Positions 7,642 to 16,325 of a stretch of DNA of 64,000 bases are shown here, piece after piece. The DNA lies in the NCBI RefSeq assembly GCF_008312935.1, contig NZ_VSZO01000003.1, positions 1-64,000 of the forward strand, read 5' to 3'. The number at the start of each line of letters is the position of its first letter. The first letter of the stretch is position 1. The notes under the pieces are model-generated. The model had not been told where the DNA came from. It saw only the letters and a list, made by a program, of their open reading frames with translations, and ran no database searches. Position numbers and translations under genes: made by a program. This DNA is from Roseiconus lacunae (GTDB taxonomy: Bacteria > Planctomycetota > Planctomycetia > Pirellulales > Pirellulaceae).

Positions 7642-7734
7642 GGCGGAACAATGTCATGTACGGCGGAACGGCTGGCGGCGTTCTTCGCAATGGTTAGATC
7701 ACTTTCCGTGCCCCGTGATGTTCGACGTTCTACC
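7642..7734 (+). other. attC recombination site
   Basis: 93-bp site. The left arm is GGCGGAACAATGTCATGTA followed by CGGCGGAACGG, the right arm CCGTGCCCCGTGATG followed by TTCGACGTTCTACC. GGcGGAAC pairs with GTTCTACC, CATgtaCGG with CCGtgATG, and the inner CGG with CCG. The core GTT is at 7727, and the next gene starts 34 bp later. Confidence 0.75.
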
Positions 7735-7760
7735 AATAACAAATATATAGTGAGATCCAA

Positions 7761-8345
7761 ATGAACCGTCCTAGTTTCGTTTGTCATTTGGTCTTCAGTA
7801 TGATTGTTGCGATCACTTCTGAGTTGCCCGCGCAGGACGCCATGCCGGACCCGACCGCGCGGCGACAGTTCAACCAAGTGTTCGTCAAGGTCGTCGTGCC
7901 TGTTACCTCTCGCACTCCTAAGCAGGGCGGTCCTGTCGTTGAATCCTGGGTTGTGGAACAGCTCAAACAACTCGGTGAGTCCGAGTACTTTGCCGTCACG
8001 GACTGGGTGCCTGTTCGTGATGGGCTGCTTGAGGACGATACAGTTGACAATCACGTATGGGATGGTCGTCTTAAAGGAGAGCACGGCTTTTGCCCTGTCG
8101 GAGGAGACATTCCGCATCGGAAAAACGGTCGCTTGCTGGTTCGTGTCGCTGGCTGGACGCCAGTCGGTGGCGAGGCGAATATCACGCTGTCGGATGAGCC
8201 TGGCAATCGGGCTGTTGGACCGGTGCGGTTGCTTGTTGGCAAAGAAACACGGGGTAAGATCGAAGAGGGGCTCCCGTACGTAGCAGTCCTCATTGCGCCT
8301 CCACCTCCGGAAGAGAATATCAGGTCACGCAGCGATGCCGAGTAG
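7761..8345 (+). CDS. Exported hypothetical protein, cassette gene
   Basis: 194 aa. The first 25 residues (PSFVCHLVFSMIVAITSELPAQ) form a Sec signal with cleavage likely after the PAQ. The mature protein is beta-rich with regular Val/Leu strands (NQVFVKVVVPV, ENGRLLVRVAGW-like, VGPVRLLVGKE) and a Pro-rich tail (IAPPPPEEN). It looks like a small periplasmic all-beta domain. I do not recognise it. A degenerate attC left arm (ATTCGCGTGCACC) follows the stop codon. Confidence 0.65.
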   Translation: MNRPSFVCHLVFSMIVAITSELPAQDAMPDPTARRQFNQVFVKVVVPVTSRTPKQGGPVVESWVVEQLKQLGESEYFAVTDWVPVRDGLLEDDTVDNHVWDGRLKGEHGFCPVGGDIPHRKNGRLLVRVAGWTPVGGEANITLSDEPGNRAVGPVRLLVGKETRGKIEEGLPYVAVLIAPPPPEENIRSRSDAE

Positions 8346-8891
8346 ATAGGACATTCGCGTGCACCTTAGGACGCGACGTTGGGTGATGAGGATTTGTGGT
8401 AACGGAGCTGGCGGGTGCCCTCCTTCCTTCAAGCACCACCAACAAAGGAAGCTAATGCCATTCGTCTCTGCCAGCCATCATCCGCTCCATTTGAGGGTGG
8501 GAGCGACCGATAGACGGCTCCGACGAAGGCAGCAAGAGAACCGTGTTTCAAGTGTTTTCCTGAGCCCTCTTCGCCTCGCCGTCGCATTGGTCCAGCGTGC
8601 GCGTCCATTGGGCTGATGCGACAAAGGGGCGAAAGGGGCGGCCCCGCTTTGCTGAGCCCATGCTGCGATCTGGCTCTCCCGCTCACGGAAACCTCGGATG
8701 GGCCACAAGTTCGACGTCGCTCACACACCAAGGCGAGCTGGATCCCAAGATTTGCTGATAGAGTTCGTTGTCTTGCACGGTGGTTTGTCTTCGCAGAGAA
8801 TTCTACCGAATCCACGAACTTCCCGGATGGACCATTAATTCCCCTTGGTGTGCAATTTTTGCAACCGACCACCTAGTATTTAGGACATCCC
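8346..8891. other. 546-bp gap, no gene recognised
   Basis: It begins with a decayed attC-like left arm near 8350-8383 but no right arm pairs with it. Open frames on both strands (8429-8872 minus, 8616-8876 plus) are Arg/Pro/Gly-rich without motifs, as expected for chance frames in GC-rich DNA. Confidence 0.4.
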
Positions 8892-9299
8892 GTGTGGCCA
8901 TTTTCGATCAATAAGAAAGCAAAGCCCGTTCCCGCAGTCCGTTGTGGAGACATCGATGTCACTTGGAATAGTGAGTTTCTGTGGTGGGAGTTTTCTAGTG
9001 GCGATATCGACTATTCCCTTACCGACAACCCCGTCTTTGACACTTCTCTATTGCCAGAACTGCCCAAGGTCGCGAAATGGCTTGTGGACTTAAGGTCTGA
9101 AATCGATGACGAGATCGAGAAGCATCTCGAAGGTTGGTGTGATTGGAACGGGAAAAAGGATCTGATGGGAATCGATGTTTCTTGGCTGGTTTCCAAGGGC
9201 GAAGTTGATGTATCATATGCTCACGAAGACTGGGCCGACCTCGGCGTTAATATTGTCATCACGGATGGAAAAATCACTCATTCCTATGCAGCGGATTAA
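8892..9299 (+). CDS. Small acidic cytosolic protein
   Basis: 135 aa, no signal or membrane segment. It opens [16 protein letters not shown] and is rich in Trp and acidic residues ([26 protein letters not shown]). The alternation of short strands around a central helix ([22 protein letters not shown]) suggests a compact alpha/beta domain of the SMI1/KNR4-like or immunity-protein size class, but I see no diagnostic motif. The start is the first ATG-like codon after a stop (GTG at 8892). Neighbours are unrelated single genes. Confidence 0.6.
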   Translation: MWPFSINKKAKPVPAVRCGDIDVTWNSEFLWWEFSSGDIDYSLTDNPVFDTSLLPELPKVAKWLVDLRSEIDDEIEKHLEGWCDWNGKKDLMGIDVSWLVSKGEVDVSYAHEDWADLGVNIVITDGKITHSYAAD

Positions 9300-9433
9300 G
9301 TTGAGTTCAATGCTCATCAAAAATTACTATACCGCAAAGGCGTGAGCCGGATCATTTGCCGCAACTGGAATCGAAGTTAGTCGCTCGTACCTGGTTTCGG
9401 CAGGATCACCAGGAAGCCACGCAGTTACGATCC

Positions 9434-9939
9434 ATGCTTGAAATCGATAATCCTACCGAGTTGCGATGGAAGCGGAGGCTGGATGCCAGTGCGAGCCTAC
9501 GTCGCAAATTCAAGGCCATCGCGAAATGGACGGTCGGGCTCGTGATTGTTGCTGTCGGTTCATTCACCGCCGCTTTTGTCGTTCGTATTGGTCTCGCGAT
9601 TCCGAATCCACTGTCTCCGCATGTCGCGTATGTTTCAATCGCCGGCGCGTTTATCGGTGGTGTTGGTGGCTTCACCGGATACTACTGCATTGTGAATTCA
9701 ATGGGTAAAAGTTTCCCTAAATTGGCGAAGAGAGATTGGACTGAATCGCTTGCACCAAAAATTTTGGCATACGCATTGGGGAATCCTTGCGCGGTGCATT
9801 GTTCACATTTGAGTTGGAATTTGTTTCGATTGTCTTTGTCGCATCGCTCATTGGGTCAACGGCTGTCTTCGCTGTCTACTGGTACCTTGTTCGTCCCCTT
9901 GTTCCACCGCGAGTCCCCGTAATTCACAACGGTGGGTAG
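9434..9939 (+). pseudogene. Membrane protein gene with a one-base frameshift
   Basis: The frame from the ATG at 9434 codes for a charged N-terminus and hydrophobic segments near residues 37-58 and 62-85, then ILAYALGN at 9760-9785. There the open frame turns into a low-complexity Ser/Leu/His tail ending at 9922. In the neighbouring frame the sequence continues sensibly: ESLRGALFTFELEF, then a strong hydrophobic segment (VSIVFVASLIGSTAVFAVYW) and a tail ending at the TAG at 9937. Adding one G to the GGGG at 9778-9781 joins the two. It is either a real inactivation or a sequencing error. Confidence 0.6.
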
Positions 9940-10123
9940 CGTGTCGCATACCGAGGGGCCACACGCCGATTTTGGCTCACTATCCGAATCGCTTTAGGCT
10001 TAGTGATAGGATGTGCTAAAGACATGCATGGAGCGAAGTTGCGGAGCCGAGCTTTTAGAGGCGATTCGCCCATCGTCGTTGTTCCGTTCTGCGTCGCATT
10101 GCAAAGTTAATGGGTGATTGATC

Positions 10124-10615
10124 ATGAGTCGCTGTAATCCGTACTCTCCATCAGCATTGGCACCGATCGCCTCGGAGCGGATTCGATTTCGGGACCAGCA
10201 TTTACTCCTGCAGGCTCTCCTATTCTCAATGTTTTATTTCGTGGGTTTTTGCTTGCTCGTTGCCGTTGTTTCGGGCCTCACCGAGGTGCCTCAAGTGTTT
10301 GCCGGTGTTTTGGAGGACTTCGCTGGTATATGGCTGCCGCAATTGATCTTTGCTCTTATTCCGTATGTTACGGTACGCGCCCTAACCATCGGCCGTTTTG
10401 TTCGCCCATCATGTTGGTCGTTCTGTTTAGCTGGCGTCGTGACATTTCCTTTTTTTCATTTCTACGCGACCGCGTTGATTAGGGACTGGGATACTCCTTT
10501 GATCTACAATGTCATCGCCCATCTACTAAGTGTCATTTCCGCAATCGTGATCGAATTTTTGGTGCTTGCCTATTTCGGTAGACTGGTTAAGCAATGCCAA
10601 AACGCAGGGGCATAG
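10124..10615 (+). CDS. Four-segment membrane protein with N-terminal NPYSPS motif
   Basis: 163 aa from the ATG at 10124 (MSRCNPYSPSALAP); an ATG two codons upstream is possible. After the motif and a charged segment come hydrophobic stretches near residues 28-50, 65-85, 98-118 and 125-150. The NPYSPS start is another form of the motif seen in the proteins at 2976, 5905 and 14773. It ends shortly before the acetyltransferase gene, with no clear attC between them. Confidence 0.65.
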   Translation: MSRCNPYSPSALAPIASERIRFRDQHLLLQALLFSMFYFVGFCLLVAVVSGLTEVPQVFAGVLEDFAGIWLPQLIFALIPYVTVRALTIGRFVRPSCWSFCLAGVVTFPFFHFYATALIRDWDTPLIYNVIAHLLSVISAIVIEFLVLAYFGRLVKQCQNAGA

Positions 10616-10698
10616 ATTGCAACGGAGGCTGTGAGTTGCTGTCGTTAAACAGTCGCTCGCTTGGTCCCGCTGATTCGCATCATTTCCAGACTGAATCG

Positions 10699-11208
10699 AT
10701 GGTCGTCACTGAATCGGAACGATTAACGCTTCGGCATGCTCTACCCGACGATGTTGTTGCAATGCGAGCGGTTTTCGGTGATGCCGAAGTTATGCGATAT
10801 GGTGATGGCCCAAAATCGGATAGATGGGTTGTTTCGTGGATCACGCAGATGAATCACAGCTACCGCGAACACGGGTACGGGCTCTGGGTCGTCACATTCA
10901 AGCCATCAGGGTTGCCAATCGGATACTGCGGGCTGACTTGGTTTCCCAGCATCAATGGTCAACCGGAAGTAGAGGTTGGGTACCGTTTCGCACGGAAGCA
11001 TTGGGGTTTCGGGTATGCAACAGAATCCGCGATTGCGGTTCGGGACTATTCTTACATTGATCTCGGATTGAATCGCTTAATTGCAATCATTGACCCCGAA
11101 AACCGACGATCGATTCGCGTCGCAGAAAAGGTGGGGATGCAATATGAAGGTGGTGTGATGCTTCCTGGCTATTCGCATGCAGACTCTGTCTATGCATGCC
11201 ATCGGTAG
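10699..11208 (+). CDS. GNAT-family N-acetyltransferase (RimJ/RimL type)
   Basis: 169 aa. The fold is that of the Acetyltransf_3 group: ERLTLRHALPDDVVAMRAVF at the start, central strands WVVTFKPSGLPIGYCGLTW and PEVEVGYRFARKHWGFGYAT, where the last segment holds the acetyl-CoA-binding loop (usually Q/RxxGxG/A; here RKHWGFGYA), and the closing LNRLIAIIDPENRRSIRVAE followed by KVGMQYEG. Acceptors for this group range from ribosomal protein N-termini to small amines, and I cannot assign one. The frame is open further upstream (10594), but the ATG at 10699 fits the family start. Acetyltransferases are frequent cassette cargo. Confidence 0.85.
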   Translation: MVVTESERLTLRHALPDDVVAMRAVFGDAEVMRYGDGPKSDRWVVSWITQMNHSYREHGYGLWVVTFKPSGLPIGYCGLTWFPSINGQPEVEVGYRFARKHWGFGYATESAIAVRDYSYIDLGLNRLIAIIDPENRRSIRVAEKVGMQYEGGVMLPGYSHADSVYACHR

Positions 11209-11649
11209 CAATGGGAATGCTTTTAGGGCAACAATACCTGGGCCCAAGATGGAAGCAGCGGAGTCCGAGGTATCTGAGAGATTGGGGTATAATGGTTGGC
11301 CGATGATCGAAATTGTTGCTCGCCAGAGACCGCTCCCTCATGATCAATGCCCGGTCGTCTGCCCTGCGGGGAACGGAGGCTTGCGTAGTTTTCGAAGTAG
11401 AGCATCAATCGTGCCTCGATGGTGCCGACTGTCAGTCTGCCTTAGTGAACGCTTTTCGGTGGAAACGGAGGATCGGTACTACGCATCGGCTTTGCTCGTC
11501 ACGACAACGTTTGAGGCTTTGCTGGTTGTAGCGCACCAGCTTCCTCGGTCACTTTCGGCTGCTGCATATTTCGTTGTTTGTCAGGGTTGTTTCATGTGCG
11601 GATTGTACTTTTTACCCAGGAGACGCCCTTCGTGAATTCTCGACGTGTC
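11209..11649 (+). other. 441-bp gap, no secure gene
   Basis: A frame from 11304 to 11635 has a hydrophobic C-terminal half (ALLVTTTFEALLVVAHQL...) but an implausible Arg/Cys/Pro-rich N-terminal half. An attC-like left arm (GGCAACAATACC) occurs near 11227, without a convincing partner. Confidence 0.3.
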
Positions 11650-12036
11650 ATGACAAAAACGCTCGTTATCTTCGCTGTCTTTTTCGGTGGTGTTGTCATT
11701 TCGGGGGGCGTGTTGTATCGAGCATGGGTAACGGCGAACGGACTTGAGGCCGCACAAAAATGGGCGAGAATGTCCGCGCTTCCAGAGACTGCGGCTTGTT
11801 TGCATGTTGAAACAAGGGGTGGACCTTTCACTCGTGAATTCACTATTCAATTCAATGCACCGTCTGACGACCTGAATTCGTGGCTCAACCGTTTACCGGG
11901 AACGTCTAAACTGAATCCGGTCATCAAAGGGAGGTTTCGGGTTTACAATGTTGAACCAGGGAATGGCGCGATGCACGCTGAGGTGACTGTCGACGATGGT
12001 GCAAATTTGGTCGTGATTCACACCTTCTGGAGCTAA
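11650..12036 (+). CDS. Single-pass membrane-anchored hypothetical protein
   Basis: 128 aa from the ATG at 11650. Residues 4-28 form one hydrophobic anchor or uncleaved signal (LVIFAVFFGGVVISGGVLY). The remainder is a small alpha/beta domain: a helix with WARMSALPETAACLHVE, then TREFTIQFNAPSDDLNSWLN and a conserved-looking end, AEVTVDDGANLVVIHTFWS. I have seen similar short proteins ending in a xWS tripeptide in planctomycetes, but no function is known to me. The gene stands alone between two gaps. Confidence 0.65.
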   Translation: MTKTLVIFAVFFGGVVISGGVLYRAWVTANGLEAAQKWARMSALPETAACLHVETRGGPFTREFTIQFNAPSDDLNSWLNRLPGTSKLNPVIKGRFRVYNVEPGNGAMHAEVTVDDGANLVVIHTFWS

Positions 12037-12429
12037 GTTGTTGGGGAGTAATTTCATCAGGCTGACAGCGATTGTAGGGCTTGCCATTGGCGACCTACAC
12101 GAATCTTGTATGTCGAAGATGTAGCTGCTAACCGATCAAAACGTTGCCAAGCTACAGGACAAAGTCAAGTAATTGGTTCTTTGTGTGTTCCGTTTCCCGT
12201 ATGTTTCGACTGTTTCTACCGACCGCCGAATGTCGTGTAGAATGTAGAGCGAAAGGATGTGGGGCGGGTGTCCAAGTCCAGTGTTGGGATGTGGGGCGTC
12301 ACTTGTCGCCCGATCCTCACCGACGATTTTCGGTCTCGTGACTCATGAACATTGCGGCGTGTTTTGGGGCACGGACGCCGTCCAGTCGTTTAGGCCTTAG
12401 TTAGGTCAATCCTCTATCGGAGTAACAGA
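12037..12429. other. 393-bp gap, no gene recognised
   Basis: Only short chance frames. A GGATGTGGGGCG dodecamer occurs twice, near 12257 and 12291; no pairing arms of an attC were found. Confidence 0.4.
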
Positions 12430-12780
12430 ATGGTTTATCTGCTTTCGTTTTTTTCGCTACTTGCTGTGATGAGCGTCTGTGCGATTTTTCTGATACGACT
12501 GATCGAACGTCGGTTTACTGCGTACACAAGCTTTCAGGTAGCCTTTGCAGGATGCTTTTCTGCGGCAATCGGCTGGGAACTTTTTTTCTTGATCGATTCG
12601 CTCATGTTCGGAGGGATGTACAATCCCGAGGTGCATTCTTACGGTTCTGGGATTGCTCCTGCGGCAACACTTTTCTGCGTCCGAGTCGTATTCCACACCG
12701 TGGTGTTTTTGGGGGTTGCCACTCTGTTGCGTCGTTTGAAACCATGGTTTTATCAGGGTACGCAATCGCCGATTACTTAA
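12430..12780 (+). CDS. Small membrane protein, three segments
   Basis: 116 aa with an ATG at 12430, preceded by a GGAG at about 12418. Hydrophobic segments: residues 1-25 (YLLSFFSLLAVMSVCAIFLI), 35-58 (FQVAFAGCFSAAIGWELFFLI) and 78-103 (APAATLFCVRVVFHTVVFLG). A short periplasmic or cytoplasmic loop with Tyr/Gly/Pro joins the last two. Family not recognised. Same strand and single-gene layout as the other genes of this strip. Confidence 0.6.
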   Translation: MVYLLSFFSLLAVMSVCAIFLIRLIERRFTAYTSFQVAFAGCFSAAIGWELFFLIDSLMFGGMYNPEVHSYGSGIAPAATLFCVRVVFHTVVFLGVATLLRRLKPWFYQGTQSPIT

Positions 12781-12992
12781 ACTTGAGTGACGGATTGCCA
12801 TATTGGGACGGAGCTGCCATTTTGGTTTGTGATTATAAGTTCTTGGCGCCTGGGGGCTGCGTCATTCGCAGCCAAAGAATGGCTTTGGTAGACAAAACAC
12901 CGCCCACTGCGCATCACTCTACTTGATTCGTTAGCGAATTGAGATACTTTGCGCGGTTACACTGAACCATATTATTAACGGTGGGTAGTGCG

Positions 12993-13454
12993 ATGCTAGG
13001 GCGTTTACGATTGTCGATCGTTCCGCTGGCTTTGTTGGCAGTTTGGCTGGTATACGTTGCCATTGGATACGCCCAGTCGCGATTGGAGCACGAGGAAATT
13101 GCATCTGACTTGCACATGGAGAACCGAACGTTTTATACGCTTCCAAATGCGATTAGCTCTCCTTGCCGTGTGGATGGGGAGGAACGCCGTCTTGTCGTGG
13201 GCGTATCTGACGAGAACTACCTGGTTTGTAGTATCGTTCGCAACTTGCTCGTTTCAGATGCGCGTGCAGATTGGAGGGTTGATGTCTGCTTCCGTCCGGA
13301 CCTTGAGCCCAATTCACCGCGGCTCCCCATATGGAAACCGTTAAAAAATTTTCCTGCGGAGGCGGACCTGAAGATTTTTCAGACGGAGGCACTTGCGCAG
13401 CCGTGGGTATGCTGGGATCGTCTAAATGGCACGGATCCAATTATGGATGAGTGA
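12993..13454 (+). CDS. Membrane-anchored hypothetical protein
   Basis: 153 aa from the ATG at 12993 (a GTG four codons upstream is less likely). One hydrophobic segment at residues 6-27 (RLSIVPLALLAVWLVYVAIG) anchors an otherwise soluble domain with two Cys, several Arg/Asp-rich strands and a Pro/Trp-rich stretch (SPRLPIWKPLKNF). It is probably exposed to the periplasm. I do not recognise it. Just upstream, at 12946-12978, is an attC-like right half (GAATTGAGATAC, CGCGGTTACACTG), too decayed to list. Confidence 0.6.
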   Translation: MLGRLRLSIVPLALLAVWLVYVAIGYAQSRLEHEEIASDLHMENRTFYTLPNAISSPCRVDGEERRLVVGVSDENYLVCSIVRNLLVSDARADWRVDVCFRPDLEPNSPRLPIWKPLKNFPAEADLKIFQTEALAQPWVCWDRLNGTDPIMDE

Positions 13455-13914
13455 CCGTGCCGAGCAAGTGAGCCGCGGCATTAAGTCTATTGGGTTAACT
13501 AAGCCCTCGCCCCGACCGCGTGACCTTCACCGAATCGCAATGGAATTGAGCACCGCTGGGGCTCGGAACCCACGGAGGATACGAAAAGTACGAAGGATGG
13601 AATTGAAGACTCGCCCTACCGTGAAAGAGAGTTCTGTATGAAATTGACCGCGGGTTGGGGCCCAGGCTTGTCGAATCGGTGGATGAATTTAGACTCACTT
13701 ACGAGCTTGCTCACAACGAAATTCGAATTTAATTTCAACGTGCCGAATCTGTCGGATAAGTCAGGCGATCTGTTCTCTATTTGCTTCGTGGGTTCAACTG
13801 TCTCCACCGACTGCCGCGTGCATTGTAGAGCCACCGGGGTTACGACGGACCGCCCAGTCAAGTTGTGTGAAGCGTACGAGTGATCGTCGTCATCTTTCGC
13901 CACCGGAATTGGGG
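13455..13914. other. 460-bp gap, one doubtful small frame
   Basis: A frame at 13638-13883 (81 aa, MKLTAGWGPGLSNRW...) has an ATG with a weak AAAGAG upstream but no recognisable feature. The rest shows nothing. Confidence 0.3.
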
Positions 13915-14367
13915 ATGTCCAAGCAGGGAGCAATCCGAACCGTACTACTGATTGTGATCGTACTCGGTATTTCTTTTGCCGTGTACACAGCCATTCATAC
14001 GTACCGAAGTCTTCCGGAGGCATACGCGGCGTGGGATACCGGGACATTACTCGTTGCTTACATGCAAGTGAACGGTGATCAGTGGCCGACAGATTGGGAT
14101 GATTTGGTCAGCGTTCGCGATTCAAGCCGGCCGATGATCTTTTCGGGCGGCTACACTTCACGCGGTGAGTTTAGCGATAATGGTGAGGTGAAACGTCAGC
14201 TTTCCAAGTACGTATCGGTGGACTGGAGCTACGAACCGTTTTCAGGAAGTTTAGCGAATCCCGTCACTCGATTGGATGGTTCAAAGTTTGACGTTGTGTG
14301 GGTAAGTGGTGAGCCGAACGAGATGATCCGGACATACGTTCAACATGTTGTTGGCACAAGGCGATAA
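13915..14367 (+). CDS. Membrane-anchored hypothetical protein
   Basis: 150 aa from the ATG at 13915; the open frame extends to 13867 but the shorter start puts the anchor near the N-terminus (RTVLLIVIVLGISFAVYTAI, residues 8-28). The following domain reads AWDTGTLLVAYMQVNGDQWP and TDWDDLVSVR, with later strands VDWSYEP and FDVVWVSGEP. The first part resembles the helical start of pilin-like or secretion-associated minor proteins, but no prepilin cleavage site is present. Function unknown; location probably periplasmic face of the inner membrane. Confidence 0.65.
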   Translation: MSKQGAIRTVLLIVIVLGISFAVYTAIHTYRSLPEAYAAWDTGTLLVAYMQVNGDQWPTDWDDLVSVRDSSRPMIFSGGYTSRGEFSDNGEVKRQLSKYVSVDWSYEPFSGSLANPVTRLDGSKFDVVWVSGEPNEMIRTYVQHVVGTRR

Positions 14368-14772
14368 GCAGCGTTGATACGTTGTCGAGCTGCGATGACT
14401 ACATGCTAGAGATTCAGCGGCAGAAGATTGGGCCTTTGCTAGATTCGTGTGCGCGTGCAGCGTGTTGCTTCGGGACTCGCTCAATAGCATTGGGAATCGT
14501 AGTGCCGCAACCGTCACTGATGTGGTCCGGAGGTAGGTTATTTCTTTGTTCCGAATTGAAGTACGGCGCTAGCCCACTTATCGAAAAGCGAACGTTTTTG
14601 GTATGGATTCTGGAGCGATTGTCTGTCTCTCATGCATGTTCAACACCGTTGTAAGTCACGGACTTGGTATGATGTATCCATCGCATTGATGAACTGCGTT
14701 TGTTCATCTCACGGAAATCGAGTCATTGTTGTGTCATTGGAATTGGACTCTGGAATGCATGCACCATGAACT
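14368..14772. other. 405-bp gap, no gene recognised
   Basis: One 90-codon frame (14382-14654) is present, without ribosome binding site or recognisable pattern. No attC-like pairing arms were identified. Confidence 0.35.
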
Positions 14773-15327
14773 TTGCAATTTTGGGGCGTTGTTTTGGCTG
14801 AACTTACGCGTATCGACCACAAGTCTAACAATCCGTACGAGCCGACCTGCACGGAAAGTGCTCCGGTGGAATCAGGGATCCACTATCTTCTACAGATCGT
14901 ATTGTTCATTTTTGGTGCGGTTGCCGGTCTCGGGGTGTTCATTTGTTACTACCATGGTATCGATTCGGTCGTTGCTGATACGAAAAATGAGCCGATGCGT
15001 TTACTGGGACCAGTGATACTGTTCGCCTTGATCGCGGTTCCGGTGTCATCGATTTCGCTTTGGCTAGTCAAGATTCAGGCTTCACGGGAAGTGGTCGCTT
15101 GTAGAGCCATTGCTTCTGGAGGTTTGTTCGGATTGTTCGTGCTTCCAGTAGATCAATTACTGCATCACGTCGGGTTCTCACTGGGGACACCGCTGCAGGG
15201 CGTCACCCGTACACTGAGCTTCTTTGCAGCGACCGTGATCTGTGGAGTACAGACTATGTTTGCGCAGCGGATCTTTGACCGGTGGTGGGAGAATGTCATA
15301 AAGCGGCGGAGGAATAAAACGCGATAG
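14773..15327 (+). CDS. Four-segment membrane protein with NPYEP motif
   Basis: Up to 184 aa; the frame has no early ATG, so the start is a TTG at 14773 or 14794. Near residue 20 it reads SNNPYEPTCTES, the NPYxP motif again, followed by hydrophobic segments near residues 38-62, 78-100, 112-130 and 145-165, and a basic tail (KRRRNKTR). The layout (motif, short soluble linker, four segments) is the same as in the protein at 10124. It is probably an inner-membrane protein of unknown function. Confidence 0.6.
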   Translation: MQFWGVVLAELTRIDHKSNNPYEPTCTESAPVESGIHYLLQIVLFIFGAVAGLGVFICYYHGIDSVVADTKNEPMRLLGPVILFALIAVPVSSISLWLVKIQASREVVACRAIASGGLFGLFVLPVDQLLHHVGFSLGTPLQGVTRTLSFFAATVICGVQTMFAQRIFDRWWENVIKRRRNKTR

Positions 15328-15696
15328 ACGCCGGTTTTTGCGTCCCATTGGGTAGTCGGTTCGTGATGCGTTGTTTTAGCTATCTTTCATCGGCAATGGG
15401 TGATTAGTCCGCAGTGATGCTTGTTTTTCGATTCATTTCACTCAGCTTGGTTTGCAGATTTTCAAGCTTGGCGGTTGGATTTGTAGGAGCCAAGTCAACT
15501 AATTTATGAGCTAATGCTTTGTTCTGATGGGATCATTTTTGCTTAATCATCGTTCTCATCGAAAAAATATGTTGATCTTAGACTTGAGGGAGAATCATTG
15601 CGAGACAACCGGCTGATGTGGTGGTTTAATGATGGTGTCCAACTCGCATAGTAGCGTTTAGGATTTGATTCGATTGTCCTCTTAAAAGGGTCCCAA
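15328..15696. other. 369-bp gap, A+T-richer, no gene recognised
   Basis: On the minus strand 15404-15535 reads as a 40-residue TPR-like or coiled tail without a start codon; it may be the last scrap of a displaced gene. Otherwise nothing is seen. Confidence 0.35.
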
Positions 15697-16173
15697 ATGT
15701 CATCGCAGCAGTATCTCGAACGGCGCCTTTCTGATCTCGAAAGAGAGGCTCGGGTTTGGCGTCGAATCGGTTTGGGAGCCCTCGTCAGTGTGGTTCTCTT
15801 TTCGGCAGTCGCGGCAACTCATACCGCGGAGACGCCGGAGGTTGTTCGTGCGAAAGAATTCCAGTTGGTCGGGAATGATGGAAAGATAAGGGGGGCCTTT
15901 CGAACACTTGGAACCGACAACGTTCAGCTTCGGATGTACGGCGCGGGATCAGAAGTTGCCTTGGTTGCAAACGATCAACGCGCGATTCTCCATTTAATTA
16001 ACGACCAAAAATCGAGTCAGGCGTTGATCGAAGCGTATGGCAAAGGAGGCGCGATCGCTTTGTCGCGAGCAAACGGACAAGATCGCGCGAGCGTTCAGAT
16101 TAACGGCGGAAGTGCAGGTTCCTTTGTTTTGGTTGAACCGACGGATGGGCCCAAAGTTCAGCTGCCCGAGTGA
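15697..16173 (+). CDS. Coiled-coil, single-pass protein with beta-repeat domain
   Basis: 158 aa. The N-terminus is a short amphipathic coiled coil (QYLERRLSDLEREARVWRR), followed by one membrane segment at residues 24-42 (LGALVSVVLFSAVAATH). The rest is a chain of short strands at about 20-residue spacing: VVRAKEFQLVGNDGKIRGAF, DNVQLRMYG, EVALVANDQRAILHL, GAIALSRAN, SVQINGGSAG. Such VxAxxFxLVDxxGKxR domains are common in bacteria of large genome size, with no known biochemical role. This is the last gene before the palindromic element at 16206. Confidence 0.7.
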   Translation: MSSQQYLERRLSDLEREARVWRRIGLGALVSVVLFSAVAATHTAETPEVVRAKEFQLVGNDGKIRGAFRTLGTDNVQLRMYGAGSEVALVANDQRAILHLINDQKSSQALIEAYGKGGAIALSRANGQDRASVQINGGSAGSFVLVEPTDGPKVQLPE

Positions 16174-16205
16174 CAGGTCAGCAGCGGTCGCTTTGTTTCG
16201 CTAGG

Positions 16206-16325
16206 GCTTCGTCAACCTTTGAAATCAGGAATAGCCGCCCGGCGTAATCCCCGGTTTTTTGTGCAATAACCGGGGCCAGCACCGGTCGACTGATGAGCCG
16301 AACCCAAACATTTGGTCTAGACGGA
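16206..16325. repeat. REP-like palindromic element, copy A
   Basis: A palindrome with the core CCCCGGTT...AACCGGGG is bordered by TGAAATCAGGAATAGCCG on the left and CGACTGATGAGCCGAACCCA ... TCTAGACGGA on the right. The same borders flank a different palindrome core at 61386-61499 inside the prophage. No coding frame. The surrounding 16174-16646 stretch holds no gene; a frame at 16293-16523 runs across the repeat and is not believable. Confidence 0.8.

Noticed and set aside
8429..8872. 147-codon minus-strand frame in the 8346-8891 gap
   Set aside because: Arg/Pro/Ser-rich without motif, ribosome binding site or conserved neighbour.
9928..12990. Repeated AACGGTGGGTAG near 9928 and 12976, possibly attC arms
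   Set aside because: No right arms pair with them over the expected 60-120 bp, so they are left as possible decayed sites only.
13638..13883. 81-codon forward frame
   Set aside because: Weak ribosome binding site and no feature to support it, although it lies in a region where each gap may hold a cassette.
14382..14654. 90-codon forward frame
   Set aside because: Cys/Ser/Leu-rich with no start signal and no motif; likely chance.
15404..15535. Minus-strand 40-residue stretch resembling a TPR or coiled-coil C-terminus
   Set aside because: There is no start codon and an upstream stop closes it; at most a remnant of a lost gene.
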